A stretch of 64,000 bases of DNA from Seminavis robusta (lineage: Eukaryota > Bacillariophyta > Bacillariophyceae > Naviculales > Naviculaceae): assembly GCA_903772945.1 (NCBI GenBank), contig CAICTM010000015.1, forward strand, positions 124,001 through 188,000, in the 5' to 3' direction. Within the stretch, counting starts at the first letter, position 1. Every line of letters starts with the position of its first letter. The notes beneath the pieces were generated by a model. It was given only the letters and a program-made list of their open reading frames with translations, searched no databases and was not told the DNA's origin. Both the position numbers and the translations under genes were made by a program. Below, piece by piece: positions 10,194 to 25,163 of the stretch.

Positions 10194-10523
10194 CTAGTCC
10201 TGATCCTCACACTTGTTTCTGGCCTCAACCCTCGCCTGTGTCATTCGTCTAACCTATTTCATTGTGCCACACGAGGACGCATGGATCAGTTGGATTGCCC
10301 TTTTATATCAGAGACAACCCACGACTTTTTATCTAAGCATATACATCATCCCCACTTTTGTATACAACAGAAACTGATCAAATCATTAGTTGCTTCATCA
10401 GTCGTAGCTAGCCATGCCGAGAACTTGATTGTGTGTTTTCAAATTGCCTTCTGCAGCAGAGAGACTGAACGACTTGCGCTAGAGAGCAAACCAAGGTCGG
10501 CACATACCTCGTGGTTCCAGTTT
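10194..10523. other. Short convergent intergenic region
   Basis: About 330 bp between the stops of the PARP gene (plus) and the plastid repeat-protein gene (minus). It presumably holds both 3' ends. Nothing else was recognised. Confidence 0.5.
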
Positions 10524-12091
10524 CTAATAGCCAGAGTTGAGAGGACGCAAACAGATAAACTTGCCACCGAATCGTGTCTTGCATGCATCATCCTTCAGTT
10601 CTTTGGCAATCTTCTTCTTTTGGTTGGCAACATCTCTCAAGCCTCGTGCCACCCTTTCTGCTTCCTGTGAATAGAAAAGGGGGAAATGGATTAGTCTAGT
10701 TGGCACACTTCACAAACTCATCCTATGCAGGATCTTTCGCACCTTGGCTTCATTGTCAGCATCTGCAAATACACTCTTTGCTTCCTTAGCTCTTCCATCC
10801 CGAATTTCTTGTGGTTCAACATCTTCCGCTGGCGAGGACACACTGGCAGGAGCGCCGAAATCGTAACCACCACCACCACTAGGCTTTGGTGCCTCGAAGC
10901 TTGGAAGCGAGACCTTGGGAGCATCGAATTTCGGAGCATCAAACTTGGGAACATCGAATTTCGGAGCTTCAAACTTGGGAACATCGAATTTTGGAGCATC
11001 AAACTTGGGAGCGCTAAATTCTGGAGCCTTGGGAGCTTCGAATTTCGGAGCATCAAACTTGGGGGCATCTGGTACATCTGGCAGCTCCAACTTGGGCATA
11101 TCGATCTTTGGCATTGAGAATGACATCTTTGGCATATCCATCTTTGGCATTTCAGGAACCTTCATTTCAGGTAGTTTCATCTCTGGCATTTCTGGAGCTG
11201 AAAAGGACGGCATGGAGAAATCGGGAGCAGAAACGTCTCCTGCAGACTATAATTTCAGAGAGTATTGGTGTGCATTAGGCAAACCGTGGCAAACGTGACA
11301 ACTCCAAACGAAACGAGTTGCTGGACTCACCGCTGCTTCATCATCAGCCTTCTTTGCTGCATTAGCTCTCTCAACTGCTTCCTTTTGCTTTTCTAGTTCT
11401 GCCTTTCGTCTAGCTTCCTTCTCTGCCTTTTTGGCCTCGGCATCAGCCTTTTCTTGAGCTTTCTTGGCTTCAGCATCCGCCTTTTCTTGAGCTTTCGCAG
11501 CCTTTTCGTCAGCTTTCTTAGCCTCGGCAGCAGCCTTCTCATCGGCCTTTTTTGTCTCGGCAGCAGCCTTTTCGTCTACTTCGGGCGCAGCAGCTTCCTC
11601 TGCTGGTTCACTTGATCCAAAAGGGTTGAAAGAAGGAATACTGAACTCTGGCATAGACTTGGCCCCAGTAGTGGTGTCTCCTTGGGTAGCCGAGCCATAT
11701 GAAGGCATGGAAAAATCCAAGGTTTCTACCTTCTCCGAGACCAAGATACTTGGACTGTCCATTGTTGGCTGTGGAACATCTAAAGAAGAAAAAAGAAGCC
11801 AATCCAATGAGATTCGATTCATTCAGCAGGACATAATCGACCACAATCGAGAACCATTGACTTAGTAACCCTGGACCTACCTACTGGTCTTGACAGTGCT
11901 GCTGGATCGGCAAAAGCAAGCTGAGCCGCAAAGGTCCAACCAGCCACAGCTGCAGCAGCCGGGGCAAACCAGCCATCCTGTTGCTTGCGTTCATTGAGAG
12001 CGATTGTGCGTGTGACCCTGGGTGATTGCGTGGGCATAAAGGCTTGGGAGCCCAGGGGAAGGGCCAGCAGGGCCAGAGCAGAGATCTTCAT
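10524..12091 (-). CDS. Predicted plastid-targeted repetitive protein (Lys/Ala-rich helix plus PKF[DE]AP repeats)
   Basis: Four exons: 12091-11881, 11779-11331, 11246-10743 and 10664-10524, giving 434 aa; all phases agree. The start MKISALALLALPLGSQAFMP is a signal peptide with an ASAFAP-like cleavage site (SQA/F), the diatom plastid-import signal. A hydrophobic segment follows (GWFAPAAAAVAGWTFAAQLA, about 40-60). The middle (about 120-220) is a long, highly charged Lys/Ala/Glu helix with repeats of KADEKAAAE and EKADAEAKKA. The next part (about 225-345) consists of short repeats PKFDAPKFEAP, APKFDVPKFEAP and MPKMDMPKM, then a Gly-rich break. The C-terminus is basic and helical. I recognise no catalytic domain. 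Length-variable low-complexity repeats of this sort suggest a structural or scaffold protein in or at the plastid, but that is a guess. The terminal exon after EAERVARGL is the least certain part. Confidence 0.78.
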
Positions 12092-12599
12092 GGTTGGAGT
12101 GAATTGACGAGAGCAAAGGAAGGAATAGTGTGGGTGGATGAGTTATTGATTGGAAGCCCAAAGATTCCGAGGGCGAAGCCGATAGATGAAGACTTGCTTC
12201 AAGAAAGGAGCTATCGGTAGTTACCGTCGGTTGATGTCGGCTGATTGCAAATCCAAGGTCCGGCATGCAGACCAAAGATACTTTTGCTAAAATGGTGTCA
12301 GCTCCCTCCACAGTGACGTGTTGTGGACTCGACTCAATTAGTCACTAACTTGACAGCTCTGTCCTGCCTGAATGAAAAATGAGCCTTCCGCTTCAAAATT
12401 AGCACGGTTAACTGTTTAGAGAGTTCGTTAGGCCGGCCAGCTAACAAGGAGGTCCCACAAATCTCCCACATTGCAACATTGCAACCGACACCACTTCCAG
12501 AAGCCAAAGTAAGTGGCAGTTGCTGTCTCTCCATCCAAGGTCAAAGAAAGAAGGAAGCAATTCAGTGGAAGTCAGTATCTATCTGAAGAAGAGCAGCCA
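12092..12599. promoter_or_regulatory. Divergent intergenic region
   Basis: About 500 bp between the start of the plastid repeat-protein gene (minus) and that of the unknown protein at 12600 (plus). It should hold two promoters. No recognisable elements were found. Confidence 0.4.
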
Positions 12600-13815
12600 A
12601 TGTCGAACTATCCTCCTGCTCCAGGTTTTTCTCCAGCAAGGGCTCCAATGGCGTCGGCTGGAGATCAGAACACTCATTGGCGAAACAGCATGACGCCTCA
12701 ACCCGCTGCAAATCCCTACGGAGGCTATGTTCCGCATCAAAATCAACATCATCACAACTATTCCCAGCAACCGTATGGTCATACCGAGTACGGAAAGCCT
12801 GCAGCAGAAGATCCAGGGCAGAACCCACCAGTCAAGCAGCAGCCGGCTTTTGGCATGACGTCAACGGCCGACCAAGAAAACATGGAGCCGATGCCTCCTC
12901 TTCGAGGAAAGCCATCCGCCACGACATCTCACGCAGCCTCCTTTGCCAATGTTCTCAAGAGTCCCACCACTCTTTGCTTTGAGCGAATGTTGGGAGCAGC
13001 TGCTTCGATCGCCACACCCAAGCCAGATGTGCAGAAATCGACGAGGAACAACAAGCGAGACAATCTGCATTATCAGCCACAGCTGAACTTTCTCGATGAA
13101 GACCTCGACGATCCTCTTGCTATCGAAGAAGAGGCAGAGCAGTTCGAGGAGGGCGAAATCGAGGAAGACGAGAATCCCTTTGATACGATCAAGAGGGACA
13201 ACGTTTTGTTCAAGAAGCTAGTCCTCACCATGGCCTTGCAACGTCAGCCAAAGGAAACCAAGGAAGGAGATCCAATCGAAGTCCCAAGTCCCATCATCAC
13301 AGAAGGATTCTACTGGAAGGACTATCCTCCTTGTGAGCAGGTCTTGTATGACTCTATGGAGAACTACTATGAGCTCTCCAAACAAAGCCGTCAAAGCAAG
13401 GAGCAGCAGGTAAGAACAGCAGTAGCGCCGATCGGTTGGAGAAGTAGAGCTACACCCGTGATCTCACCTTAAACCATTTGTCGCTTCTTCCCCCCACCAG
13501 GCCTTCAACAATGAGCTCGTAAGGAACATTCGCCAGACGGCCCAAAGCAACGGATACACTTTTGACGGTGCTTACTTCACCGACAAGCGCCTACGTGATC
13601 GCATTCGTTGCTTCTTCAAAACCCACCTCCAAAACGCAAAGAAGAGGTTGAACACCATGCAGAAACATCCCGAGTCAGTGGAGAATCAAAACGCCCTACA
13701 AGTACTCATTGCCATTGCTCGCACCAAGATGCGTCCTGGGGAGTATGAAGCCGCCGCCCCAGCTCCTGTGGCTCGCCCTGGCCACGAGCGAAAGAGGCGA
13801 CGCCGAACGCATTAG
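12600..13815 (+). CDS. Hypothetical protein with acidic centre and conserved-looking helical C-terminus
   Basis: Two exons, 12600-13409 and 13501-13815 (91-nt intron, donor GTAAGA, acceptor CCACCAG), 374 aa. The start [10 protein letters not shown] is the first ATG in frame. The N-terminal 140 residues are disordered and Pro/Gln/His-rich ([16 protein letters not shown]). A run around 195-225 is strongly acidic ([16 protein letters not shown]). The segment from about 230 on ([18 protein letters not shown], then [19 protein letters not shown]) and exon 2 (helical, [19 protein letters not shown], then a [11 protein letters not shown] helix) look like one folded helical domain. It ends in a basic ERKRRRRTH tail that could be a nuclear signal. 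I recognise no family. The exon join sits inside the helical domain, which supports the splice. Confidence 0.75.
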
Positions 13816-14222
13816 GAACGTTTGTGCAAGCAAGGCCTCTTCGAGAGGATTGCACAACGTACTAGAATGCAAAAGGAAACAAAAAGACATCATAACAAAC
13901 TACGGGAGCGTGTTTGTTGCACAGTGCAGAGGACAGCTGCAAGTGATGGATTGGATCCATCACTTTCCCCTTCTCTCATACGCAAGACACTACTCTTCTT
14001 TACTCGACTAAGCAGAAGACTGAGACTCGAGCAATACAAGGTATCATATCTGGGGATCAGCTGGCAACCATCAGTGCTTGCCAGCCACGGCTCATATGAC
14101 AATAGTAATGGGTATTATTATCAAGGACAAAATAGTAAATGGAACAGTTATCAACAAAGTACACACTTGTTGTGAATGTATGTATGGTCCTTCTCCTTTT
14201 AACTTAGCTTCTATAAAGAATT
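13816..14222. other. Convergent intergenic region
   Basis: About 400 bp between the stops of the unknown protein (plus) and the FtsH gene (minus). No gene-like reading is supported. AT-rich toward 14100-14220, where 3' processing signals would be expected. Confidence 0.5.
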
Positions 14223-17318
<3,096 letters not shown>

Positions 17319-18103
17319 CGTCCAACGGTATCTAACTTTTCCTTGTAGCGATGATAACCTCTGTAGAAAGAAAGGAAGGATGGATCCAATCTGCTACAGA
17401 ACAGAACAGCAACAAACACACTTTCTACCAAAGAACTTCTTGGGTCAATAGATGGTACTGAATGACGAGTTGTTGATGGTTGTGATCTCACGAATCGAAT
17501 CAAGTTGCTTTACTGCATCAGCAGCTTCCTCCATCTTCGCCATTGTTCTTCTTTTCATCAACACGTCAGCCACCGTTGCTGGTCACAGCGTGACTGCCAC
17601 TCGTGACCGAAACCAAAGATCCCGTCGTGGCAAGTGTTAACTCTTCTAGTCGTGGCTATCGCATCACAGATTGCGAGCTGCATGATCCGCACCCTCCGCA
17701 GCCAAGACGCGAAACCCTCCGCAGCACCGCCGCAACAAACACACACCATGGCAGAGCAAGCATGCAATCAGACAACATTAACCAAGCTCCGTGAGGCCCA
17801 GGAGGTCTCTTGTTGGGTGTTATAGGATGATATGGGGCCGGAGTTGGTACTCATCAGTGGCTCAGTCTCATCTCGTCACCTGCCATTTTCCATCTGGCAG
17901 AATCTGTCATCTGATTTTGGAGGTGGAAAAATTGGGATGACACCATGATGAGCTCACTTTTTTGTTCAACCGGATTGCTAGAGTTGCATACCCAACCGAA
18001 CAAGGAAGACTTTTGTGATTGTTGATAAGCCTAGGCCAGATCAACCCCCCTACTTTCAAGTACCTTTCTATCAATCTTCTATTCAATACCTATCAATTGC
18101 AAA
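17319..18103. promoter_or_regulatory. Divergent intergenic region, FtsH / 18104 gene
   Basis: Nearly 800 bp between two divergent starts. Small ORFs near 17450-17820 overlap one another on both strands and show no family features, so they are not called. Presumed to contain two promoters and leaders. Confidence 0.4.
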
Positions 18104-19855
18104 ATGAAGTTCTTTTCTTCTATCATCAAGCTGATCTCGTGGTCATGGACCACCGACAACAACAACAGCAGCATCAAGAAGACCCCCGTTCTCCAGGTCG
18201 CCAAGGAGATGACGGGCAACAACAACAACAACAACAACAACAAGGATGTTCCTGCGGCAGAGGAAGTCCCAACGTTCCAACTGGACGAGTTGGACAAGAC
18301 ATGCGTTGAGACCGCAGCACTGTTGCACGGAGAGCATTCTGATGTGGAATTCCAGCAGCATGGTCGCTACCTAGGTGCCTACGACCTTTCCCTGGTTCCT
18401 GCGGATCAGCATGGTCACTACGGATACGACAAATACAACCAGCACCGGCCCAAGGGCTGTCGCATCAAACCCAGTCAATCAGCCAACGCTCGCTGGAAGA
18501 CCCATTACGGTCAAGACACCGAACGGAGCAAGGGAAACCGTTTATCCTTTGCTCCCGTCAACACTATAGTGGGGTACTCTTCTGATGAAAGCGAACAAAA
18601 AGAAAAATCCGATGCCTATGAAGATGTGAAGAAACTAGAGCCACAGGCCCGATATGAATTCTGGCATGAAGCCCAACAACAATTCATTTCCGTCGGCACA
18701 CCCACACCCCACGAACGCGTCTTGGATCTTGTGCAGTTGATTCAAGAGTACGGATACCAACAAGTGGCCAAATGGATCACCAACAACCAATGGTTCCAAA
18801 GTGACAAAGCGTACCTACAAAAAGCCAAACTGTACATTCAAATTGATGCCCTGCATCAAGACCTTGAGGCACTTGTTCGTTTCATCAAGGCGAAGAAAGG
18901 AAATGACAAGCAAGTCGCCCACTGGTTCATGGTCAACGAAAAGAGCACTTACATGTTCGAACTCGCCATGTGCCACTTGCATCACGGTGGAATTCAGCGC
19001 AATGCTGACGACGAAATTTGCACCTTGAATATGCGAGAACAGATTGCCAATCGGCGATTTGTCTATCGCAAGGTCAAGGATGTCTGCATGGAAGATGCAG
19101 CACCCGTAGTAGTAGAACAACAACCAACAACAACTAAAGACATCGAAGCAATAGAAAAAGTCTTGATCGTCGATGACAACAACAAGATGGCATCCGATGC
19201 CACAATCACATGCGAAGCAGCTGTGGTTACAGCAGTGGTCCCATACTTTCAAAAGTGGCATGTGAAACACTTCAAGATCAGTGTGCATGGACAACAACCA
19301 TTTGTATTGGAGATGCAAATGATGAATGGTGTGCTACTTGGAGTGGTACCCAACGACATTCTCGCAGCATTGATGAAGGATGGTGGAGACCTTGTCAAGG
19401 AATTCATGCGGCGGCACAAGACACTACGATTGGAGGCAGGCCTTGCCTCAGGCGACATGGATTACGAATTCGTGACTGGCCAAGTGGTAGCTGAAGATCC
19501 ACTGGTCGAGGAAGAGGAAGAACATCAAGATGATGCTGATGAGCCACTGGTCGATGACCGAGTCGATGAGGAGGACAATGTGGACACAGCACAATCAACA
19601 TTGCGGCGGTCAAAGAGACGCATGGCGGTGATTGCATCTCAGAGAATCGCAGAGCAAATCAAGACAAAGCCACGGCGGGTGGCAGAACAACCTAGAATTA
19701 AACGTAGCAAGAAGAAAAAGTCGACAAAGCCAAAGGGGAAGGGCAAAAAGAAGACGACACCTGTGACGGACGCACAGCAGCAAACAACAGTTCAGACAAG
19801 AACAAGTCGTTTCGGACGGCGAGTTCGAAAGCCTGACTGGTATATTCCAGTCTAG
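18104..19855 (+). CDS. Hypothetical protein, acidic stretch followed by basic C-terminus
   Basis: Single-exon, 583 aa, starting MKFFSSIIKLISWSW. The first 16 residues are hydrophobic and could be a short membrane segment, but no cleavage site is evident. An Asn run (eight residues) lies near 38-46. The region of about 170-320 is rich in aromatic and charged residues (ARYEFWHEAQQQF, WITNNQWFQSDKAYLQKAK, ALVRFIKAKKG) and may be a compact helical domain. A second block near 380-460 (HVKHFKISVHGQQPF, GVVPNDILAALMKDG) looks folded too. The last 120 residues go from acidic (PLVEEEEEHQDDADE) to strongly basic (SKRRMAVIASQR, RSKKKKSTKPKGKGKKK), ending RFGRRVRKPDWYIPV. The basic part suggests nuclear location or nucleic-acid binding. 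No family was recognised. Confidence 0.75.
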   Translation: MKFFSSIIKLISWSWTTDNNNSSIKKTPVLQVAKEMTGNNNNNNNNKDVPAAEEVPTFQLDELDKTCVETAALLHGEHSDVEFQQHGRYLGAYDLSLVPADQHGHYGYDKYNQHRPKGCRIKPSQSANARWKTHYGQDTERSKGNRLSFAPVNTIVGYSSDESEQKEKSDAYEDVKKLEPQARYEFWHEAQQQFISVGTPTPHERVLDLVQLIQEYGYQQVAKWITNNQWFQSDKAYLQKAKLYIQIDALHQDLEALVRFIKAKKGNDKQVAHWFMVNEKSTYMFELAMCHLHHGGIQRNADDEICTLNMREQIANRRFVYRKVKDVCMEDAAPVVVEQQPTTTKDIEAIEKVLIVDDNNKMASDATITCEAAVVTAVVPYFQKWHVKHFKISVHGQQPFVLEMQMMNGVLLGVVPNDILAALMKDGGDLVKEFMRRHKTLRLEAGLASGDMDYEFVTGQVVAEDPLVEEEEEHQDDADEPLVDDRVDEEDNVDTAQSTLRRSKRRMAVIASQRIAEQIKTKPRRVAEQPRIKRSKKKKSTKPKGKGKKKTTPVTDAQQQTTVQTRTSRFGRRVRKPDWYIPV

Positions 19856-20606
19856 GACAACAGGTAAGTGGGGCGGCAACGACGGTGGATTGCAGGGACT
19901 ACTAACACATTAATACAATACACAAAGAGCAAAAATCTGGTGGCGTGCAGGGCTATACAACAATTTTGCGGACATGAATACAGTTGGTTCAATTGAAGGG
20001 TCACATACACGGTAGCCAGGTTTGTGGTTCCTGTGCTAGGCAGCCTCTATTGCAGAGTGCTTGTCCGAACGTCCTCCATGCGACGAAAGTCCAAAGTTAA
20101 TACCTGTGACACCCGACAACCAACCTCTCTCATTGTCGATGCTATATTAAAAATACAACCAAACATAGACATAGAACAATAACACATAGCACATAGTAGA
20201 GAAACTTTACAAACAAAAATCATGGCTTCATTCTTTATAGTAGCTGTAGTCGTACTAGCCAGTGGTAGCTAGTTCATAATCATAGTGGCATCGATTGTAC
20301 CCGTAGGGCAAGCTCTGGCATGTTACCATGTGCACCTGCTGTGGGAGTGAGTCGAGAATCTGAGTCGAATCATTCAACTCCGCACTCCACACCCTGCTGG
20401 GAATTGGGCATGCAAGCAAAAACTTCCTCTCAACTAGACTACCTAGCTCGGTACAGTAGCTGCATATCCTATCCTCTCTTTTTTAGAAAGTAAGAAATGA
20501 ACCTATTAATAATGTATGAGTGCACACTAAAGAAAGCACCGCTACGATGCGGCGCGGGGAGCCAAAATTTGCCTTGTTGGAACTCCCTCTTGATCTGGCT
20601 TGTTTT
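19856..20606. other. Convergent intergenic region
   Basis: About 750 bp between the stops of the 18104 gene and the LRR gene. AT-rich stretches lie near 20150-20260. No coding region or RNA gene recognised. Confidence 0.5.
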
Positions 20607-23600
20607 CTATTGCGCCGGCAAACAGATTCCAGTGTCTTGATTACAGCATTCGGTGCAACAGCCGGCGGGACAAAAGACTGGAATGTCACCCGTCGAAACC
20701 GTCGCACAATCGACCCTCACATGCTGCAAGGTTAGGTCACCACGCAATCGACACAACTCCATCGGAACCGTGCCCGTCAAACGGTTGTTATCGGCATAGA
20801 ATCGATGCGTACCCGTCAACAAACCGGTTTCGGTCGGGATGGTACCCGTCAGTTGATTATCCCCCACCACATACCAGTCCGCCGAATACAGGTAACCAAT
20901 ATTGGTGCTGATGGTGCCCGTCAACATGGCCGACGTGGCATCGAAACTGTTCAGCCATTCGTTGCAACCCTTGTAGAACTCTTCGGGGATCGTGCCAGAG
21001 ATTAACGTATCATGGAAATTGACTTCACGCAGCTCGGAAAGGAATCCAATTTCCGAGGGAATGGACCCAGTGATAGCATTGCCTTCCAAATAAAGGTACT
21101 CGAGGTTGGTCAGCTGGCCAAGTTCGGTGGGGATCGAACCTTTGAACCTGTTGGCACCCCAAAAGACCCATTCTGAAAGACAAGACAAGACAAGCCAAAA
21201 CGGCAAGATCATTTGAGTAAAGTGTCGCAAGCAAGCAAGCAACATGCAGTAGTACCAAAGCAGCGAGCCGCACTTACTGAGACTTGTCATTCGAAACATT
21301 TCCGAAGGCATTTCACCCGAAATGCGGTTGTTTTGTATATAAAGCCTCTGAAGATCAGTCAGCAACCCAAGTTCGGTTGGCAACAACCCCGTGATTTTGT
21401 TGTGTCCAATGTTGACGTGAATGAGATTCTTGGCTCCGAACCATTCAAAGGGGATTGTTCCAGTATACTCATTCCATTGAAATTCTACATCCGTCAAGTG
21501 CTTCATTGCGGCTAGTTCTTTTGGCATTGTTCCCTTAAACGCATTGTGTGTAATGGAAAGGTCGCGCAGGTAATCAAGCTTCACCAGCTCTAACGGGAAT
21601 GTACCACCCATTTCAAAGGAATCTGTGGAGAAGTAAGTTGCAGGAAACCATGAAACATTGTTAGCAGTGCGGACGTTGCACGGTTCAGTGCGATCACAAA
21701 ATTACCCACCGAGACTAATGTCTGTCACTTTGTCCGAGTGGCACGTTAATCCCGCCCAATCACATTCGTGCGACCCCGTCAACCACCTCGTCCAGTAGAT
21801 CTCCGAGTAAAGCATGGGTGTAGTTGAGGCATCAACCAGGTAACGGTAGTAGCAATAGTCTGGCTGCCCATTGACGGGGGGATTACACGAAACCCAAGGC
21901 CCCTCCTGCGAAGTTTCAAAGTAGAAATAGACCATGATAAACCGCTGGATCAAGTTTTCCGCATCCGGCTCAATTTGGTAGGAGTCAACATTGATGAGCC
22001 AGTTCAAGGCTTTGTTCCGAATGGAGGAAGGATCCTCAAAGTAGTCGCTTCCAAAAACTTCAGCAATCTGCTCTTCAATGCCAAGAGATTCTCGGAAAGT
22101 CGTCGGGGCCATCGTAGGTCCGCTAGGGCCAGAACCGGAAATCTGTGTCAAAACAACACAAATCGCTACAACTGCCACAATAAAACAGATTCCCACAAAT
22201 CCATACAGTCGGAAGCGTCGATTCTTGTATATTGGTGGTTTGGCATCAGGGTCATATTCGACAGCCGCGGGAATGAACATGTCCTCTTCGTCTTCTTCGA
22301 TAGCTGTGGCAATGGCCAACTCTCCCTGCATCTCCCCGTACTCCATGTCGCCGGGTGACCCGTAGGGAAGTCCCTCGTCGCTTGGTACAGGTGGCCTGTC
22401 GTCGATGGGCTGTTGATCTTTATCATCGCGGAACCGTTCTACACCCCAGTCGTTCTTGTTGCTTGCGTCCATTTTGGGGTAGTCATCTTCATACATCACG
22501 TCACCTCGATCGTAGTATTCGTTGTTTTGCATATACCCTCCATCATTGACCATCACTTGTCTGGGTTGTTGATAGTGAGTGTCGGATTGAGCACCGTACC
22601 CGCTTTTTTGCGCAATCCGTTCATCCAACCTCGAGATTTCGTACATGGCCTGTTCACCGTTGGTCTGACCCATGGCCGAGTATAATGGCGTTTGTTCCAT
22701 CGTTGGAGGTGGTTGGGGCATGTAGGAGGACTTGTGGGCAATAGAATCTTCTAGGGCGTGAAGTTCGTTTTGGTGATGCGAGAAACCTGGTTGCCCTCCG
22801 GCCATCAGTGTTGACGGGGTGGCCCGATTCTTAGCAGCAATATCATTCTCCAAAGTAGTCAATTCGACTTCTCCAGCCATCATTGGTGCTCCTGCACCAG
22901 CAGCCACGAAAGGAGCTTGCATCGGCGTGCCGAAATTATTTTTGGCCATGACATCCTGTTCGAATGAAGTGAGTGCGGCTTGTCTATTACCGCCACCCGC
23001 CATATTCTTGGCCATGACATCGCGTTCGAGGTCACTCAACTCTCCAGTATGAAAAGGCCCTGGAGTGGATATCTTGACGGAACCAGCAATATCCATGTTT
23101 CGACCGGCAGCACGATTCTTGGCCATGACATCTTCTTCCAAAGTGTTCAACTGCGCATGTCCGACGACGCCTGCGGTTGCAACTCCATGCCCTGAAAAAG
23201 CCTGATTTTTCGCCATAACGTCGTGTTCGAGCGAGCTCAACGGGTGAGCACCTACACCGACGGCACCGCCAGCTGGTCGGGCTCTATTTTTGGCAGCGAT
23301 ATCGTTTTCAAGTCCACTCAGCTGCGAGTGGCCTGCTTGTACAGAAGGAGCAGCTGCGTGACTTTCATGGGATACGACCGCAACAGGTCTCGCCCGGTTC
23401 TTCGCGGCAACATCGTTTTCCAGTTGGCTTAGCTCGGTGTTTCGGGGTGTAGAAGCTGCTTGGTGGTGGTGCATATATGCTCCGGGGACAGCAGTACCAG
23501 GACCTGCAGCCATTTTTTGTTTAGACTGCACATCTCTTTCCAACTGAGAAAGTTCAGCCTGTCCTTGCTCTGCTATGCGGTCACCGGCTGCCCTCTGTTT

Positions 23601-25163
23601 GGCAGCAAGATCCTGTTCAAGTTGCGAGAGCTCTCGTTGACCTACAGGTTGCGGAGTGGGTCCACTTGCCGCCCTCTGCTTGGCAGCAATATCTTGTTCC
23701 AGTTGAGAGAGTTCTCGCTGTCCAACAGCTTGAGCTCCAGGTCGCGATGCATTAGGAAGACCTCCGCCAGCCCTTTGCTTGGCAGCAATGTCGCTTTCCA
23801 TTTGCGACAACATTCCATGGCCAGAAGAAGGATGCGCTCCGGGACTTGCTGCTGGAGCGCCACCACTAGCTCTCTGTTTTGAAGCAATATCCTGTTCAAG
23901 TTGGGAAAGTTCTCGTTGTCCAACTGCCTGGGCACCAGGAACAGCATGGCCAGGACCAGCGGCCATTTGCTTCGACTGTACATCCCGTTCAAGCTGGGAT
24001 AATTCATTACGACCCACTGCCTGGGCACCAGGAACAGCATGGCCAGGACCAGCGGCCCTTTGCTTCGACTGTACATCCCGTTCAAGCTGGGATAATTCAT
24101 TACGACCCACCGCCTGGGCACCAGGAACAGCATGGCCGGGACCAGCAGCCCTCTGCTTGGACTGTACATCACGTTCAAGCTGAGATAGTTCATTTCGTCC
24201 AACTGCCTGGGCACCAGGAAGACCATGGCCAGGACCGGCAGCCCTCTGTTTTGACTGAACATCCCGTTCGAGCTGAGATAATTCATTACGACCCACTGCA
24301 TGGGCACCAGGAACAAACTGGCCAGCACCGGCAGCCCTCTGTTTCGACTGCACATCCCGTTCAAGCTGCGATAATTCGTTTCGACCCACTGCCTGAGCAC
24401 CAGGCACAGCATGGCCAGGACCGGCAGCCCTCTGTTTTGACTGAACATCCCGTTCGAGCTGCGATAATTCACTGCGTCCGACTGCCTGGGCACCCGGAAC
24501 TGCTTGGCCAGGACCAGCCACCCTCTGTTTGGCCTGAACATCCCTTTCGAGCTGGGATAATTCACTGCGTCCCACAGGATGAGCTCCAGGAACGGGACTT
24601 CTGCTCCTGTTGCTGCCGGCAGATCTCTGTTTTGCCTGGATATCTCGTTCCATCTGCGATAATCCAGCCGCGCCTTCGTGGTGGGCTCCAGGAGTCGAGT
24701 TTGCGGGGTCATTATTGTCGTAAGCGGGGTTTCTTCCTCTCTGTTTCGCCATGACATCGCGTTCCAAAGTGGACAGATTGATGTTGTTGTTACCCTTTGC
24801 GTCCATCGCGGGATTGTGACTCACATATTGAACTCCTGGCCGGACGGCAGCAGGACCCAACCGTCCCTGTTGTTTGGAAGCAATATCTCGTTCCATTTGC
24901 GATAAATCGTTGCGGCCGCTACTACTATGACTGCTCTCATGGTAGGCACCCGGAGCAACAGGCCGCGACATGCCACGGGCATTATTCTTGGCGTCTCGAT
25001 CTTGCTGGGCAGCTTGGGCGCGCTTCTGTTCGGCAATTCGCTGATCCATGAGTCGAGCATGTTCTTCCGCGGCGCTCAAGGCACCTCCACTGTTGGTAGT
25101 CCCATGGCTTCTCACACTCTGCAAGTCGCTGTTGGGGTCATGGGTTGAATCGTCGCCCGGCAT
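20607..25163 (-). CDS. Large single-span LRR membrane protein with cytosolic tandem repeats
   Basis: Three exons: 25163-21710, 21622-21278 and 21172-20607, giving 1,454 aa. Residues about 75-800 form a long region without a signal peptide, built of units that each contain a heptad-like [ED]LSQLE[RQ]D(V/I)[QA][SA]KQRA core followed by a Pro/Gly linker such as GPGHAVPGAQ. About seven consecutive units near 24000-24600 are almost identical, with a period of about 31 residues (93 bp); outlying units decay to TLENDIAAKNRA and DLERDVMAKN. A single span follows (YGFVGICFIVAVVAICVVL, about 980-1000). The C-terminal part is the likely exoplasmic domain, with an LRR N-cap (CDWAGLTC), about ten plant-type LRRs (for example LTGTIPTETGLL, ITGSIPSEIGFL) and a Cys-rich tail (CPAGCCTECC). 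This is the LRR-only layout common in diatoms. There is no kinase. Ligand unknown; adhesion or receptor-like roles are inference. Confidence 0.9.
23990..24600 (-). repeat. Near-identical 93-bp coding tandem repeats in the LRR gene
   Basis: Seven successive copies of a roughly 93-bp unit, each encoding NELSQLERDVQSKQRAAGPG or a slight variant. Synonymous positions are also conserved, which points to recent unequal exchange or gene conversion. More diverged units extend on both sides from about 22800 to 24900. Confidence 0.85.

Noticed and set aside
18104-19855. Possible retrotransposon (Copia-like) origin of the 583-aa protein, from its RFGRRVRKPDWY tail
   Set aside because: No integrase, reverse-transcriptase or zinc-knuckle motif is present and no long terminal repeats flank it.
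23642-24757. Long alternative-frame ORFs on both strands within the LRR gene repeats
   Set aside because: They follow the 93-bp coding repeat, which keeps other frames open; the ELSQLE frame continues into the membrane and LRR domains.
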